A stretch of 64,000 nucleotides of DNA, taken from NCBI GenBank assembly GCA_003259005.1, contig QLII01000001.1, positions 3,054,501 through 3,118,500 of the forward strand, read 5' to 3'. How positions within the stretch are numbered: position 1 is the stretch's first letter; each line of letters begins with the position of its first letter. A program made the translations under genes and the position numbers. Below the pieces are notes generated by a model. That model was not told the origin of the DNA. It saw nothing but the letters and a program-made list of their open reading frames with translations, and made no database searches. Shown here piece after piece: positions 40,690 to 50,736 of this stretch. The DNA comes from Spirosoma telluris (GTDB lineage Bacteria > Bacteroidota > Bacteroidia > Cytophagales > Spirosomataceae).

Positions 40690-41891
40690 TCAATTCGCGT
40701 TTAAGACAATTCTAAAAGTCGTTCCTTTGCCCACTTCCGAGCTTTTGACGAATAGGCGCCCTTTGTGGTATTCCTCCACAATGCGTTTAGCCAGCGTCAG
40801 GCCCAGGCCCCAGCCACGCTTTTTGGTACTAAAGCCTGGTGAAAATACCTTCTGCATGTTGGCTTTGGAGATTCCCTTGCCCGTGTCAGCAATGTCAATT
40901 GCTACTTCGTGATTGGGTAAAAGCGCAATAGTTAGCCGTAACTCACCAACACCCTTCATAGCATCGACCGCATTTTTACAGATGTTTTCAATAACCCACT
41001 CAAAGAGTAACTTATTGATTTTCACCAATTGGCCAGGTGGCAATTGGCTGGTAAGGCTCATTTTCACTTTCGTCGAAATACGTTTCGCCAGGTAATCTGT
41101 AAATTGGCGAACTACCTCATTTAGATTCTCTTCTTTCAACGTTGGCACAGAACCTATACTTGAAAAACGGGCGGTAATGGTTTCCAGCCGTTGGACGTCC
41201 TTTTCAATTTCGTCCGTAATCGACCTATCATACTGGTCGGGGTCCGAGCGCATATACTCGACCCAGGCCATCAGTGACGACATGGCGTACCTAACTGGTG
41301 AGCCGTTTCCTTTGCCAAACCTACCCAAACCCGATTCTGCTCCGCCCGGCGCGACGAACTAAACGACAGGTAAGCTAGTATGCCTAAAGCCGTCAGAATA
41401 GCCAGAAGAGCGTATGGTAAGTAAGCTATTTGCCGTAATACATTTGAGTTTGAATAATAAACCAAACCGTGAGAGCCATCTCCCCTATCAACAGGTATGG
41501 GGGCGTGGTTCTCACTCATTTCAGCCATTTTCTTTCGAAGTAAAACTTTTTCTTCCGCAGGCGGCATCCCTTCATGTAACCCGTCAATATTCAATCTGGC
41601 CAATATTTGATTATGGTCGTCAACATAAATAACTGGTATGGTTTTATTCGCCTGCAGAATCTCGCTCGTTACAAACGTTATATCCCCACTGTCTGCATCA
41701 GGGCGGCTTGAACTGTACAAGTACTCTACGGCTTTTACATAGAGTTGGACATACTGTTCTTCCCGCACTTCGAGTTTTAAAATTAGACGATTAGTATAGA
41801 GCAGTGACCCCGTTCCAACTAACAATAGGTTCAGCGCTAAAATAATTTTCAGAATATTATTCTGATTATAAATATCGAATGACTTCAGCAT
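40690..41891 (-). CDS. Membrane sensor histidine kinase, frameshifted
   Basis: About 400 aa after repair. Two membrane helices (ILKIILALNLLLVGTGSLLY near residue 20, AYLPYALLAILTALGILAYL near 165) enclose a sensing domain. The H-box KETAHQLGTP carries the phosphoacceptor His; the ATPase domain has ENICKNAVDAM (N box), DTGKGIS (G1) and GWGLGLTLAKR (G2). The frame breaks right after HQLGTP at 41284-41285; one extra base gives GTPMSSLMAWVEYM. No partner regulator is adjacent; the sigma-54-type regulator 2 kb away is a candidate partner (inference). Confidence 0.88.
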
Positions 41892-42232
41892 GTGGTCTTG
41901 CTGGTTACTAGTACCAACACAATGATTGTGTGGAATGCAGCTTGATTATGAGTGTAAAAGTAAGGTTATACCCCCTAAATCAGTTACAGAAGTAAACTGT
42001 TTAGGAATAAGCGGGGCTTCTTACCTCTAAACGCTGAAAGTAGTTTAAATGTGCGAATCTGAACGTCTGATAAACCGCCTGTGTTACTCAATCCAATAGG
42101 ATTGAACGAAGAATCCTGTCAACTATTTGGATATATTCTAAATAACAGACTGCTCATGCAGGGTTTGTTCATATCCGATAATTATGCCGTAATTTTGTAA
42201 AGGCTACAAGCCAGTAAAGGTGATTTGTTACC
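41892..42232. other. Divergent promoter region between the kinase and hemA
   Basis: 341 bases without coding potential. The hemA promoter at 42164-42197 is clear. On the kinase side no box stands out. No repeat element was seen. Confidence 0.6.
42164..42197 (+). promoter_or_regulatory. Promoter of hemA
   Basis: TTTG at 42164-42167, a 22-base spacer, and TAATTTTG at 42190-42197 match the Bacteroidota consensus. The predicted transcript starts about 30 bases before the hemA ATG. Confidence 0.7.
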
Positions 42233-43516
42233 ATGTTAGATACCTTCAAAGCGATTAGTTTATCTCACAAAATGGCACCCCTCCAGGTGCGGGAACTAAT
42301 TGCACTAAACGAAGACGAAGCCAAGCGACTGATGATTCGGTTGCGGGATTTTTTTGGCCTGACCGATTTGCTGGTTATCTCAACCTGCAACCGGACAGAA
42401 GTATATTATGCTTTTGATCAGGATCTTAATAGTGACATTGCTCGCTTACTACTCATTGAAAAAGGGCTGACTGACACGGCTAATTATTTACCTTATTTTC
42501 AGTTTTTCGAGGCAAATGATCAGGCCGTTCGGCACTTGTTCGAAGTATGCGTTGGCTTGCATTCGCAGGTAGTTGGCGACATGCAGATTCCCAACCAGGT
42601 GAAGCAGTCGTATCAATGGTCGGCTGATCTGGAAATGGCAGGACCGTTTCTACACCGCTTGATGCACACGATTTTCTTTACCAACAAGCGGGTGGCGCAG
42701 GAAACCCCCTTCCGCGATGGAGCCGCTTCGGTTTCTTACGCTGCGGTAGAGCTGATTGATGAGCTAGTAGGCGAACATCAGAACCCAAACGTGCTGGTGA
42801 TTGGTCTGGGCGAAATTGGTACCGACGTTTGCAAGAATCTTGAATCCCGCAAGCTAACGAACATTACTCTTTGCAACCGTACACAGACAAAGGCCGAAGC
42901 CTTGGCTGAACAATATGGTTTCCGGGTAGCCGACTTCGACAATCTCACCGACGAAATTCGCCGGGCCGACGTTATTATCTCGTCGGTTATGCGCGATGAT
43001 CCGCTCATTACGCCCGAATTACTTCAGAACGTCAATGTATTGACCTTCAAATACTTTATTGATTTATCCGTTCCGCGTAGTGTAGATACCTCCGTTGAGC
43101 AGATTCCGGGTGTATTGGTCTATAACATCGACCATATCCGTAATCGGGCCGATGAAGCTTTAAATCAGCGGCTGGCAGCCATTCCTCAAGTCGAAGCCAT
43201 TGTTACACAGGCCGTAGCTGAATTTGGCGACTGGTCGAAAGAGATGGTGGTATCGCCAACGATCAATAAACTTAAAAATGCACTGGAACAGATTCGACGC
43301 GATGAAATTGCCCGCCATCTGAAACACCTAACCCCTGATGAGTCGGAGAAAGTAGACAAAATCACGAGGGGTATCATGCAGAAAATCATTAAACTTCCTG
43401 TGCTGCAACTCAAAGCAGCCTGCAAACGGGGTGAAGCAGAAACCCTAATCGATGTTTTAAATGACCTGTTTGATCTGGAAAAGCATTCCGTAGAGGAATC
43501 CAAACACACTTATTAG
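42233..43516 (+). CDS. hemA: Glutamyl-tRNA reductase
   Basis: First committed step of heme synthesis by the C5 route: reduces glutamyl-tRNA to glutamate 1-semialdehyde. The catalytic Cys is in LVISTCNRTEVYY (about residue 50), VGLHSQVVGDMQIPNQ and FRDGAASVSYAAVELI are conserved, the Rossmann motif is VLVIGLGEIGTDVCKNL, and the dimerisation helices end the protein. 427 aa is normal. No hemL or hemB gene is adjacent. Confidence 0.97.
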   Translation: MLDTFKAISLSHKMAPLQVRELIALNEDEAKRLMIRLRDFFGLTDLLVISTCNRTEVYYAFDQDLNSDIARLLLIEKGLTDTANYLPYFQFFEANDQAVRHLFEVCVGLHSQVVGDMQIPNQVKQSYQWSADLEMAGPFLHRLMHTIFFTNKRVAQETPFRDGAASVSYAAVELIDELVGEHQNPNVLVIGLGEIGTDVCKNLESRKLTNITLCNRTQTKAEALAEQYGFRVADFDNLTDEIRRADVIISSVMRDDPLITPELLQNVNVLTFKYFIDLSVPRSVDTSVEQIPGVLVYNIDHIRNRADEALNQRLAAIPQVEAIVTQAVAEFGDWSKEMVVSPTINKLKNALEQIRRDEIARHLKHLTPDESEKVDKITRGIMQKIIKLPVLQLKAACKRGEAETLIDVLNDLFDLEKHSVEESKHTY

Positions 43517-43550
43517 TATAGTGCCAACCGTCTCGGTCAGCACTACAGTT

Positions 43551-43595
43551 TACAAGAAAGCACCCTAATCGTACTGACTAGGGTGCTTTCTTGTA
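43551..43595. terminator. Strong 17-bp bidirectional terminator
   Basis: TACAAGAAAGCACCCTA (43551-43567) pairs exactly with 43579-43595 around an 11-base loop. It lies between the convergent hemA and OmpH/Skp genes. The AAGAAAG / CTTTCTT ends give A/U-rich stem bases for both directions. Confidence 0.88.
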
Positions 43596-43624
43596 GATGC
43601 AAAAAGCGACACTTACACACCGCA

Positions 43625-44224
43625 TTATTTCTTTTTAGGCACTGTTTTTTTCACAGTTGGCTTAGGTGCTGCAGGCGCAGTTGCGACCGGTTTTTCTGAA
43701 ACTTGGCCAGGCGTGATACCCATCTTCTTGAGCACCAACTCGGTAATGTTATTTTCCTCAGGTGCATATAAAATATCATTCCCGTTCCCGGTATTAAGAA
43801 TATGGGTATAGCCATTTTCTTTAGCTACCGAGTCAATAGCCTGCTGAATTTTGGTAAGCGTTGGGCTCACTAACTGTTTGTATTTGCTTTGTAATGACTC
43901 ATCAGCATCTCGGCTAAATACCTGAATACGGCTCTGTAACGTTTGGAGTTCCGTTTCTCTGTCTTTCCGAATAATATCTGTCATTTGAGCCGCGCCTTTT
44001 TGATAAAGCGCATATTTCTCCTGCAATTCCTGTTGTAACCGCTTAAGCTCCGCCTGTGCCTTATTTTGCTGTACAGTCAATAGGTCGGTAATAACCTTAT
44101 TTTCAGGAGTTTGAGACAAGATGTAATCTATACGCGTATGGCCTATTTTTACCGATTGAGCCTGTAAGCCCAGCCAAGTCAATGATAAAACCCCAAAAAG
44201 CACATAACTAAAAATCTTTTTCAT
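43625..44224 (-). CDS. OmpH/Skp-family periplasmic chaperone
   Basis: 199 aa with a signal peptide ending at LGLQAQ. The body is the OmpH family pattern: KIGHTRIDYILSQTPE, a long charged coiled coil (about residues 45-115), and the C-terminal TKIQQAIDSVAKENGYTHIL segment. The family keeps outer-membrane proteins unfolded but soluble in the periplasm. The Pro/Ala/Lys-rich tail (PKPTVKKTVPKKK) is unusual but such tails occur in Bacteroidota members. It is not next to bamA here. Confidence 0.9.
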   Translation of the reverse strand: MKKIFSYVLFGVLSLTWLGLQAQSVKIGHTRIDYILSQTPENKVITDLLTVQQNKAQAELKRLQQELQEKYALYQKGAAQMTDIIRKDRETELQTLQSRIQVFSRDADESLQSKYKQLVSPTLTKIQQAIDSVAKENGYTHILNTGNGNDILYAPEENNITELVLKKMGITPGQVSEKPVATAPAAPKPTVKKTVPKKK

Positions 44225-44707
44225 TTTAACAATTAGTTTATTCTGGATTAGGCAAGTGTAAACTTGCTTTTGCGTTGTACAAGTAGGAACAAGGAAAAAT
44301 TAAAACCTTTACTAAACGACTAATAAAAGCTTAGTAGGCTCGTTTTTTAGGCACTTGACCGGTTATATTGGTCAAATTTAGCAATAAGGACCGGGCTTTA
44401 ATAAGTTAAATATTGTTAAGTAATCAGGCAGAATTAATTATACAGTGCATCTGGGCAAATCGGCTACTACAAACCGCTTTCTTGCCTGCGCTTACTACAA
44501 GCCAGAAAGGCTTTCAAGGATGTATGCTAATTGATATTTTTTGTATTGAAGCTGTTTAGAATTATAAGACGATACCATTTCCTGGATTTTGTCTTGGTAT
44601 TATTACTATTTGGTCGTAGTTAATAAAAAGTGTTTTTCATAAATGAGCAATTCTAAATATAAAGTTTATATAATTATTGTATAGCTAAATGTGCCAATTT
44701 TATTTCT

Positions 44708-44739
44708 TTTGTATATAAAATAACGGTTCTGTATATTTG
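44708..44739 (+). promoter_or_regulatory. Consensus Bacteroidota promoter
   Basis: TTTG at 44708-44711, a 20-base spacer, and TATATTTG at 44732-44739: the best promoter match in the window. It faces the three-gene membrane cassette. A hairpin begins only 3 bases after it. Confidence 0.75.
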
Positions 44740-44741
44740 CA

Positions 44742-44786
44742 GCTCTGTTGTGAAAGTTCATTTCATAACAGAGCCTTTTTTTATTT
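44742..44786 (+). terminator. Promoter-proximal terminator / attenuator hairpin
   Basis: GCTCTGTTGTGAAA (44742-44755), loop GTTCA, and TTTCATAACAGAGC (44761-44774) form a 14-bp stem with one G-U pair, followed by CTTTTTTTATTT. This is an intrinsic terminator by form, but no gene lies upstream on this strand. The transcript from the preceding promoter would start in or next to the stem, giving an RNA of roughly 40 bases or an attenuated leader. Confidence 0.75.
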
Positions 44787-44835
44787 GATCTTCATGAGTT
44801 AATGTTTTCTAAATTCTAAAAATTTATTGTGCGTT

Positions 44836-45006
44836 ATGATGGCTAGTATTTTGCTATACCTCGATCCAGGTAGTGGAAGTATGTTAGTGCAGGCACTTAT
44901 TGCCAGTTTTCTAACAATAGGTGTATTCTTCAATCAGATTAAGTATGCGGTTTTAGGCCTATTTGGCAAAAAACGGCCGGAAGAAGAAGAAGTGACGAAT
45001 GACTAG
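44836..45006 (+). CDS. Small membrane protein with YLDPGSGS motif
   Basis: 56 aa: a short N-terminus with LLYLDPGSGSMLVQALIA, one membrane helix, and a charged tail (KKRPEEEEV). Small proteins with a YLDPGTGS-like motif occur in other bacteria next to methyltransferase and sulfatase-like genes; this is recalled from general knowledge and their function is not established. Two start codons are possible (44836 and 44839). It overlaps the start of the methyltransferase gene by 8 bases, which implies translational coupling. Confidence 0.8.
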   Translation: MMASILLYLDPGSGSMLVQALIASFLTIGVFFNQIKYAVLGLFGKKRPEEEEVTND

Positions 45007-46392
45007 CCGTATTGTTGAGAGTTCGTTTCGAGACAGGAGTGGGTTTGTGTTTCAGGAAGAGGGCATTCTGTACCGACAGATTAATCTTGTATATAAACCA
45101 CATTATGATTTTTAATCTATTCAGGCTTGTATGAACACCTGGTTACTAAGAAGTATTTGATTCCTCATGAAGAGGTATCCCTACTAAACCCCAAGCCAGT
45201 TGACGTTTACAAGATCATCAAGCCCGATCAGCTTCCCTTTATATCCTATCCGTACGAATGGAGTTTCAGTATGCTCAAGGATGCTGCCCTGCTTACCCTT
45301 GAGATTCAGAAATTAGCCTTAAAAGCCGGTATGTGGCTCAAAGATGCTAGTGCCTATAATGTACAGTTTACGCCCGATGCACAGCCCATTTTTATCGATA
45401 CCTTGTCGTTTGAAGTCTATGACAAGGTATCGGCCTGGGTAGGTTATGGGCAATTCTGTCGCCATTTTCTGGCCCCTCTGGCTTTGATGAGTCTAACGGA
45501 CGTATCGATGAATCAATTGCTGACCATACATCTGGACGGGGTTCCGTTGCCGTTAGCTACAAAACTGCTACCCTTTACCAGTCGCTTTAATTTGGGATTA
45601 TACTTTCATTTACATCTGCATGCTAACATGCAAGCTAAATCGGTAGAAAAAGAAGGGATTACAGCGAAAAAGGTGAATGCACAAACACATTCAAAAGCAT
45701 CACTCCTTAAAATAACCAATCACCTGATCTCAACGATCCAGTCGCTTCACTGGCGTCCTGTAGACACAACCTGGGATGCGTACTATGACAAATGGGTGGG
45801 TGAAGCGTATCTAACCCTCAAGAAGAATGTCATCAGGGAGTATTTAAGGCAAATACCGCCTGGAAAACTTTTAGATTTAGGGGCAAATGATGGCACATTC
45901 AGCTTTTTAGCAGCAGAAGCGGGGCATCAGGTTGGGGCTTTTGATATAGATCCTGCTTGCGTGGAGAAAAATTACCTAACCATTAAGCATGGGAAGCAAC
46001 ATGCTGTTTTTCCGCTGCTTGTCAATCTGGTCAATTCGGCTCCCGGAATTGGTTGGAGAAATACCGAACGAACATCGTTACTGCAACGAATTGAAGGCTA
46101 CACCACAGGAATGGCACTGGCCATTGTACACCACATTTGTATTGCCAACAACATTCCCCTAGCGAGTTTGGCTTCCTTTTTGGCGGATATGTTCCCCCAT
46201 CTTATTATCGAATTTGTTCCGAAATCCGACGAGAAAGTAAAGATCCTGCTGGAACACCGGGATGATCTATTTGAGGAGTATACTGTAGGCGGTTTTGAAG
46301 CTACATTTTGTCGTCATTTTCATCTGGTAGCCAAGACAGCCCTTGCACCTACCGAGCGCATTCTGTATTTATTTAAGCGTCTTCATGCATAA
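44999..46392 (+). CDS. Class I SAM-dependent methyltransferase (NoeA-like), frameshifted
   Basis: About 464 aa after repair. The start MTSRIVESSFRDRSGF lies within the stop region of the small upstream gene. The frame breaks in a T run at 45109-45113; one extra T gives HYDFLIYSGLYEHL. The N-terminal ~230 residues hold a conserved region with PYEWSFSMLKDAALLTLEI and WLKDASAYNVQF; the methyltransferase domain follows, with motif I LLDLGANDGTFSFLA and the acidic residue in VGAFDID. The substrate is unknown; the neighbours suggest a membrane or envelope glycan or lipid. It overlaps the next gene by 8 bases. Confidence 0.85.
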
Positions 46393-47931
46393 AAATAATC
46401 TTTTCCTTAGGTATGTTGACCAGCATTTCCTCTATCTATGGACAATTCCTTTGATTTTCTTCGTAAAAGGTTTAATAGCCTATCCGTTTACGATCTCATT
46501 CGCTGATCTAAGTAGTTGTATGGCTGCCATAGCCATCACCTGCTTGTTACTCTATAAAGTAGCCCAGTACTTTTTAAAGGACCAGTATAAGGCCGCCTAT
46601 TTTACAATCCTGATTCTGGTCCTGTGTTTTTCAAGTGTCGATATTTACTTTACGCTATTTTCATCCTTCTTACGCATTCGGTATTATTTAGTCATCGTCG
46701 TACTACTACCGGGGCTATGCTTTATATGGCTAAAGGCAAAACCGATTTCGATAGGTGTCAATCGGCTATTAAATAGTTTCTCCGTTTTTTTTCTCCTTCT
46801 TTTCCTGATCAATAATCAGGGGCTCATCAGGCAGGTTATTCATAGGCAACTAATGGCTCATAAACCTGAGCGGGATTTAAGGCCAGTGAACTCCTCCTTC
46901 CCAGATATTTATATTCTGCTCCTGGATGGCTATGCCAATAATAACAACCTAAAAAAATACTGGCATTTTTCTAACGATCCGTTTCTCGATTCCCTGCGCA
47001 AGGATGGCTTTTTTGTTCTGGGCTCTTCCTTATCAAATTATCCCTATACCGTTCAAACGGTTTCGACTATGCTGAATATGGACTATCACCAAACGAGCTA
47101 TGCGTTAACTGATAATCCTTTTCTACTCGAAATAGCGAATAATAAGACTGTTGACTTGCTATCTGATAAGGGTTATCAAATACACAATTTCTCGCTTTTT
47201 GACTTTAATACCCATCCTTCTCCCTTTCACTTAGCTGTTTTTTCAGAGAAGTCATTAATGGCTCACTTTATTAATCAGACAGTTTTCTATTTTGTCAGCT
47301 TTAACCAAAGTCAGGAGAATGTTTTGTCTACGGTGACATTGGATAGAGAGCGAAAATTAGTTTCCAAGGTGGTCGAATTAACTAAACAGGCAAGTGATCA
47401 GCCTAAGTTTGTATATGGGCATTTTTTTTTAACCCACCCCCCTTTTATTTGAATAGCCAGGGTAAAGTGGATAAGAAAATACAGGAAGTAGGGCATTTTA
47501 CAAAAGAGGAAATGAAGGGATTACTGAATGATGATCCTGGTGATGATCGATTGGGTGATGAACGACGAGAACGTGTGCTTATGCAAAGTTACCTTAACCA
47601 TATCCAGGAAGCGAATCGATACATGAACCTATTGGTTCATAGTATTTTAACGAATAGCAAGCGGCCTCCAATCATCCTGATGATGAGTGATCATGGGTAT
47701 CGATTTCTAACGGGAGTCTCTCCCCAGGAAAAAGCACTTGAACGCTATGGGAATTTGTGCGCGTTTTATTTTCCCGATCACCACTATCAGATGCTCTCTG
47801 ATTCGATTACACCCGTGAATTATATGCGTTTGATCCTTAGTAAAGCATTGGGTGAAGCCTATCCACTTTTGCCGAATAAATCAAATTTAGTGGTCGATCG
47901 GAATCCCTTTATGGTAACCCATCAGGAGTAA
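46385..47931 (+). CDS. Membrane AlkP-superfamily (sulfatase/LTA-synthase-like) protein, frameshifted
   Basis: About 515 aa after repair. Four or five N-terminal helices (residues ~15-155) precede an exported alkaline-phosphatase-superfamily domain: PDIYILLLDGYA is the first metal-binding strand, SNYPYTVQTVSTMLN is the region where the nucleophile is expected, and ILMMSDHGYRF is the second metal site. The frame breaks in the C/T run near 47438-47448; one extra base gives THPPFYLNSQGK. It may transfer or remove a phospho- or sulfo-group on an envelope polymer (inference). The start overlaps the methyltransferase stop, so the cassette is one transcription and translation unit. Confidence 0.82.
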
Positions 47932-48172
47932 TCCGTTCGGCAGATCTGTAGTCGCAATGTATAAAGGTTCCTGGCAATACGAGAGCTTTTTCCTCCAAAC
48001 AGGCCTAGAATTACAGCTTTAATCGAGAGTTATAGGTAAACCTGTCATTAAGTAAACGGTAGTTTGGTAACTTGGCAACTCCAAGATAAGGCGAGACTCT
48101 CGCTTTTATCCTATTCAAAACTAGTTTTATTTCCCAGATACGCCAGCTAACCAACTATTTTCGTAACCATTC

Positions 48173-48766
48173 ATGACCCGACTTATCAATGCCCTCTTCC
48201 GTTTGTTTCTCATCGCGGTGCTGGTTGCGGGCCTTATCGCCATTTGGGAGCAGATTCGTGGCAACAATCTTCTTAGCCGCTTCCGAAAGGGTGACAATAC
48301 CACTCAACGAATCGTGCTGAAAGAAATTACGGCGCTGGGCAAACTGGAGCTAGTGAAATACACCTTTAAAGATATTGTCGAACACGAGCAGGTGAACACC
48401 TTTCTACCAAATGCCAATGCCATATTGATTGTGGAAGGCGAAGCGACCGGTTGTATTGATCTGACAAAAATTACGGTAGCCGACATTACCACAGAAGGCG
48501 ACTCAGTAACCGTGCAATTGCCCAAACCTGAACTCTGTACCTGGAAAATTAACCACGACCGATCCCGCGTATACGATACACGCTTTTCGTTTCTGGATCA
48601 ATCTCAGTTGGTGAGCGACGCCTATCGGAAAGCCGAACAGCAGGTAAGGCAATCTGCGCTGAACGGTGGCATTCTGGAGCAGACCCGCCAGAATGCCAAT
48701 CAGATTCTTCGGCCTATGCTCGAACGAATTTCGGGCAGAAAGGTAGGATTGGTGTTTCGGGATTAA
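48173..48766 (+). CDS. DUF4230 domain protein
   Basis: 197 aa with one N-terminal membrane helix (LFRLFLIAVLVAGLIAIWE). The rest matches the DUF4230 pattern: LKEITALGKLELVKYTFKDI, ILIVEGEATGCIDL and VQLPKPELCTWKINHDRS. Function is unknown; the fold places the domain outside the cytoplasm. Its last 4 bases overlap the stop of the converging cytochrome gene. Confidence 0.88.
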   Translation: MTRLINALFRLFLIAVLVAGLIAIWEQIRGNNLLSRFRKGDNTTQRIVLKEITALGKLELVKYTFKDIVEHEQVNTFLPNANAILIVEGEATGCIDLTKITVADITTEGDSVTVQLPKPELCTWKINHDRSRVYDTRFSFLDQSQLVSDAYRKAEQQVRQSALNGGILEQTRQNANQILRPMLERISGRKVGLVFRD

Positions 48767-49185
48767 CGCCTTTCGTTTACCTTATACCATTGAATATCTT
48801 TCAACGGAGCACGTCGGAAAGCAGCCCTGGCTTCTACAGACGATGGTCCGTAATATTTTTCGAGATAGTCTAGAACAACCTTCTCCGATTCGCCCAGATC
48901 CCAAAGTTTATGGTATTTCTGCATCCACCGGATGCGCTCTGTCCAGCCTGCCCGCGTAAAGCGATGCTGCAAGATGAGTTTCGATGAATGGCAGGCCGTG
49001 CACTGCGCTTTCACCATCATTAGGCTCGGCGAATCGACCAGCCCGCTTTCGGTATCAATTTTCAGGGTATCGGCCACTCCCCCATTTTTCGTCGACGATG
49101 ACATCTGGGTTGAGTGAATTGTCTGGAAGCTTGTCAGCCCAATTGCAATAGCGGCAATAAAAAGAATAATTTTTGCTGTCTTCAT
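48763..49185 (-). CDS. Monoheme c-type cytochrome, probable SorB-like subunit
   Basis: 140 aa with a signal sequence (IILFIAAIAIGLTSFQT). A single heme motif CTACH is at about residue 62, and the axial Met may be in WMQKYHKLWDL. It follows the sulfite-oxidase-like gene in the same direction and would take electrons from it, as SorB does from SorA. A perfect palindrome lies just upstream of the start. The electron acceptor is not encoded nearby. Confidence 0.8.
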   Translation of the reverse strand: MKTAKIILFIAAIAIGLTSFQTIHSTQMSSSTKNGGVADTLKIDTESGLVDSPSLMMVKAQCTACHSSKLILQHRFTRAGWTERIRWMQKYHKLWDLGESEKVVLDYLEKYYGPSSVEARAAFRRAPLKDIQWYKVNERR

Positions 49186-49201
49186 GACCTTGACTGAATG
49201 G

Positions 49202-49231
49202 GACTTATAGGGTTTTAAAACCCTATAAGTC
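49202..49231. repeat. Perfect 30-base palindrome
   Basis: GACTTATAGGGTTTT is followed at once by its complement with no loop. It lies between the sulfite oxidase and cytochrome genes, 16 bases before the cytochrome ATG. A loopless palindrome suits a DNA-binding site or cruciform better than an RNA terminator. Confidence 0.85.
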
Positions 49232-49239
49232 TGGAAAAA

Positions 49240-50475
49240 CTATGCTGCTTTCACGGCAATCCGGTGGCATGCATTGTTGAGATAGCCTCCAGGATTCCAC
49301 TGAGGAATAACCATTGGCTGCATCATACCACTGCTATCAGTAGCCCGCACCCATACTTCATAATAGCCTGCCTGTGGAAATGTTACCTCTGTTGACCAAT
49401 GCTGCCAGGCCAGTCGATTTTTGGCAGGTTGCAGTTTGGTTTTCTGCCAGCTGGCTCCATAATCAATGGACGTATGTACTTCTGCAACAGCCCGATCTCC
49501 GGCCCAGGCATGACCCCGTATGGCCAGCGGCTTCTTCAGATCGAGCATGGCCCCTATTTTTGGATAAGTAATAAGTGACTTCACCGGCATAGACTCGATA
49601 ATCCGGAAGTTCTCAGGCGTTTCGGCAATTTTTTCGCCGGGTTGCACAGGCCGGATCGGCATCCGGTAACTATGTCCTTCCATTTTAGCCCCGTCATGCT
49701 CTTTGTTGCGAACGGCAATGGTATGCAGCCACTTTCCTGACACCGATGCGGGCCAGCCACCAATAACAAGCCGCAATGGGTAACCATGCACTAGCGGGAT
49801 GTCCTGCCCATTAACGGCCCAGGCGATCAGGGTTTCGTTTTCCAGTGCTTTTTTAATAGGCACTCCACGCGAAATAGCGACTTTAGTTGGGTCCTGACTC
49901 AAGTGTGGGTCCTTGCCGTAGTAACCTATATAAACAGCATCCTCTTTCAGGCCAACATCAGCCAGAATATCTTTTAATCGAACACCTGTCCACTCTGCAC
50001 AGCTCACAGCGCCCTGATCCCAGGGATTGCCTGTCGTTTGCGGCTCAAATCCCGATCGACCATTTCCCCCACACTCCAGCACAAGCTGGTATGTGTGCGT
50101 TTGAAAGCGTTTTTTAAGGTCCTCTAGCGTGTATTTCTTTTCAGCTTTCACCGACTCCCCTTTGATGGTTAATGTCCAGGTTACCGGATTAATGGGCTCG
50201 GCTGGAATAAGACCGTTGTTCCGGATAAACATCTTGTCGACGGGTGTAACGGCATCATCCAACAAATGAACAGGCGATTCGACATTCCAGGGCTTATCTC
50301 CCAGTACTTTCATTTCGGAGCTTTTGCCCTTAAGCGGATCATACTCAAACGCCAGCGGTGTGTAGTGCGGAGGTATCTTATCGGCGAAAACAATATTCGT
50401 CCCAACCAACGCGGTTAGGGTAGCCAACGCACCTTTTTGAAGGAAACCACGCCGGTCATGAAGCTGATTCTGCAT
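49240..50475 (-). CDS. Molybdopterin sulfite oxidase-family protein, SorA-like
   Basis: Periplasmic molybdoenzyme, 411 aa. The signal DRRGFLQKGALATLTALVG is of the twin-arginine kind. The Mo-coordinating Cys is in LVLECGGNGRSGFEPQ, followed by GAVSCAEWTGVRL and VHGYPLRLVIGGWPASVSGKW; the C-terminal dimerisation domain has VWVRATDSSGM. The start MQNQLHDRRGF is chosen so that the twin-Arg motif is near the N-terminus. With the cytochrome downstream it forms a SorAB-like sulfite dehydrogenase. Sulfite is the probable substrate but not proven. Confidence 0.9.
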   Translation of the reverse strand: MQNQLHDRRGFLQKGALATLTALVGTNIVFADKIPPHYTPLAFEYDPLKGKSSEMKVLGDKPWNVESPVHLLDDAVTPVDKMFIRNNGLIPAEPINPVTWTLTIKGESVKAEKKYTLEDLKKRFQTHTYQLVLECGGNGRSGFEPQTTGNPWDQGAVSCAEWTGVRLKDILADVGLKEDAVYIGYYGKDPHLSQDPTKVAISRGVPIKKALENETLIAWAVNGQDIPLVHGYPLRLVIGGWPASVSGKWLHTIAVRNKEHDGAKMEGHSYRMPIRPVQPGEKIAETPENFRIIESMPVKSLITYPKIGAMLDLKKPLAIRGHAWAGDRAVAEVHTSIDYGASWQKTKLQPAKNRLAWQHWSTEVTFPQAGYYEVWVRATDSSGMMQPMVIPQWNPGGYLNNACHRIAVKAA

Positions 50476-50736
50476 AAATGTAAGTTTCTTAATCAGGCCA
50501 ATTAAGCCATCCACTGCTTTATTCTAGTTACTACTACCATCAATAAAGCACCATTCTCTACAAAAGTAACGTCCAGTTTTGTGAAATTACATAATCTATT
50601 TCGATCCAAATCTGAATTCAAAAACAGGCCGTATAAACATTATCCTAATTCTGAGTAGTGTATTTAAGAGTTTTTAATGAATATAGCGTTCGAAAAAGCG
50701 TTTTGGCTATACCATTACTTAATTGCTCGATGTGCT

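Larger units (their letters stand above)
44225..44835. other. AT-rich intergenic region with promoter and leader hairpin
   Basis: Most of the 611 bases (44225-44700) are AT-rich without visible genes or repeats. The right end holds a promoter and a terminator-like hairpin, listed separately. Confidence 0.6.

Noticed and set aside
44742..44786. Riboswitch or 6S-like RNA
   Set aside because: Only a single short hairpin with a U-run is present; there is no room for a ligand-binding domain. It is kept as attenuator or short RNA.
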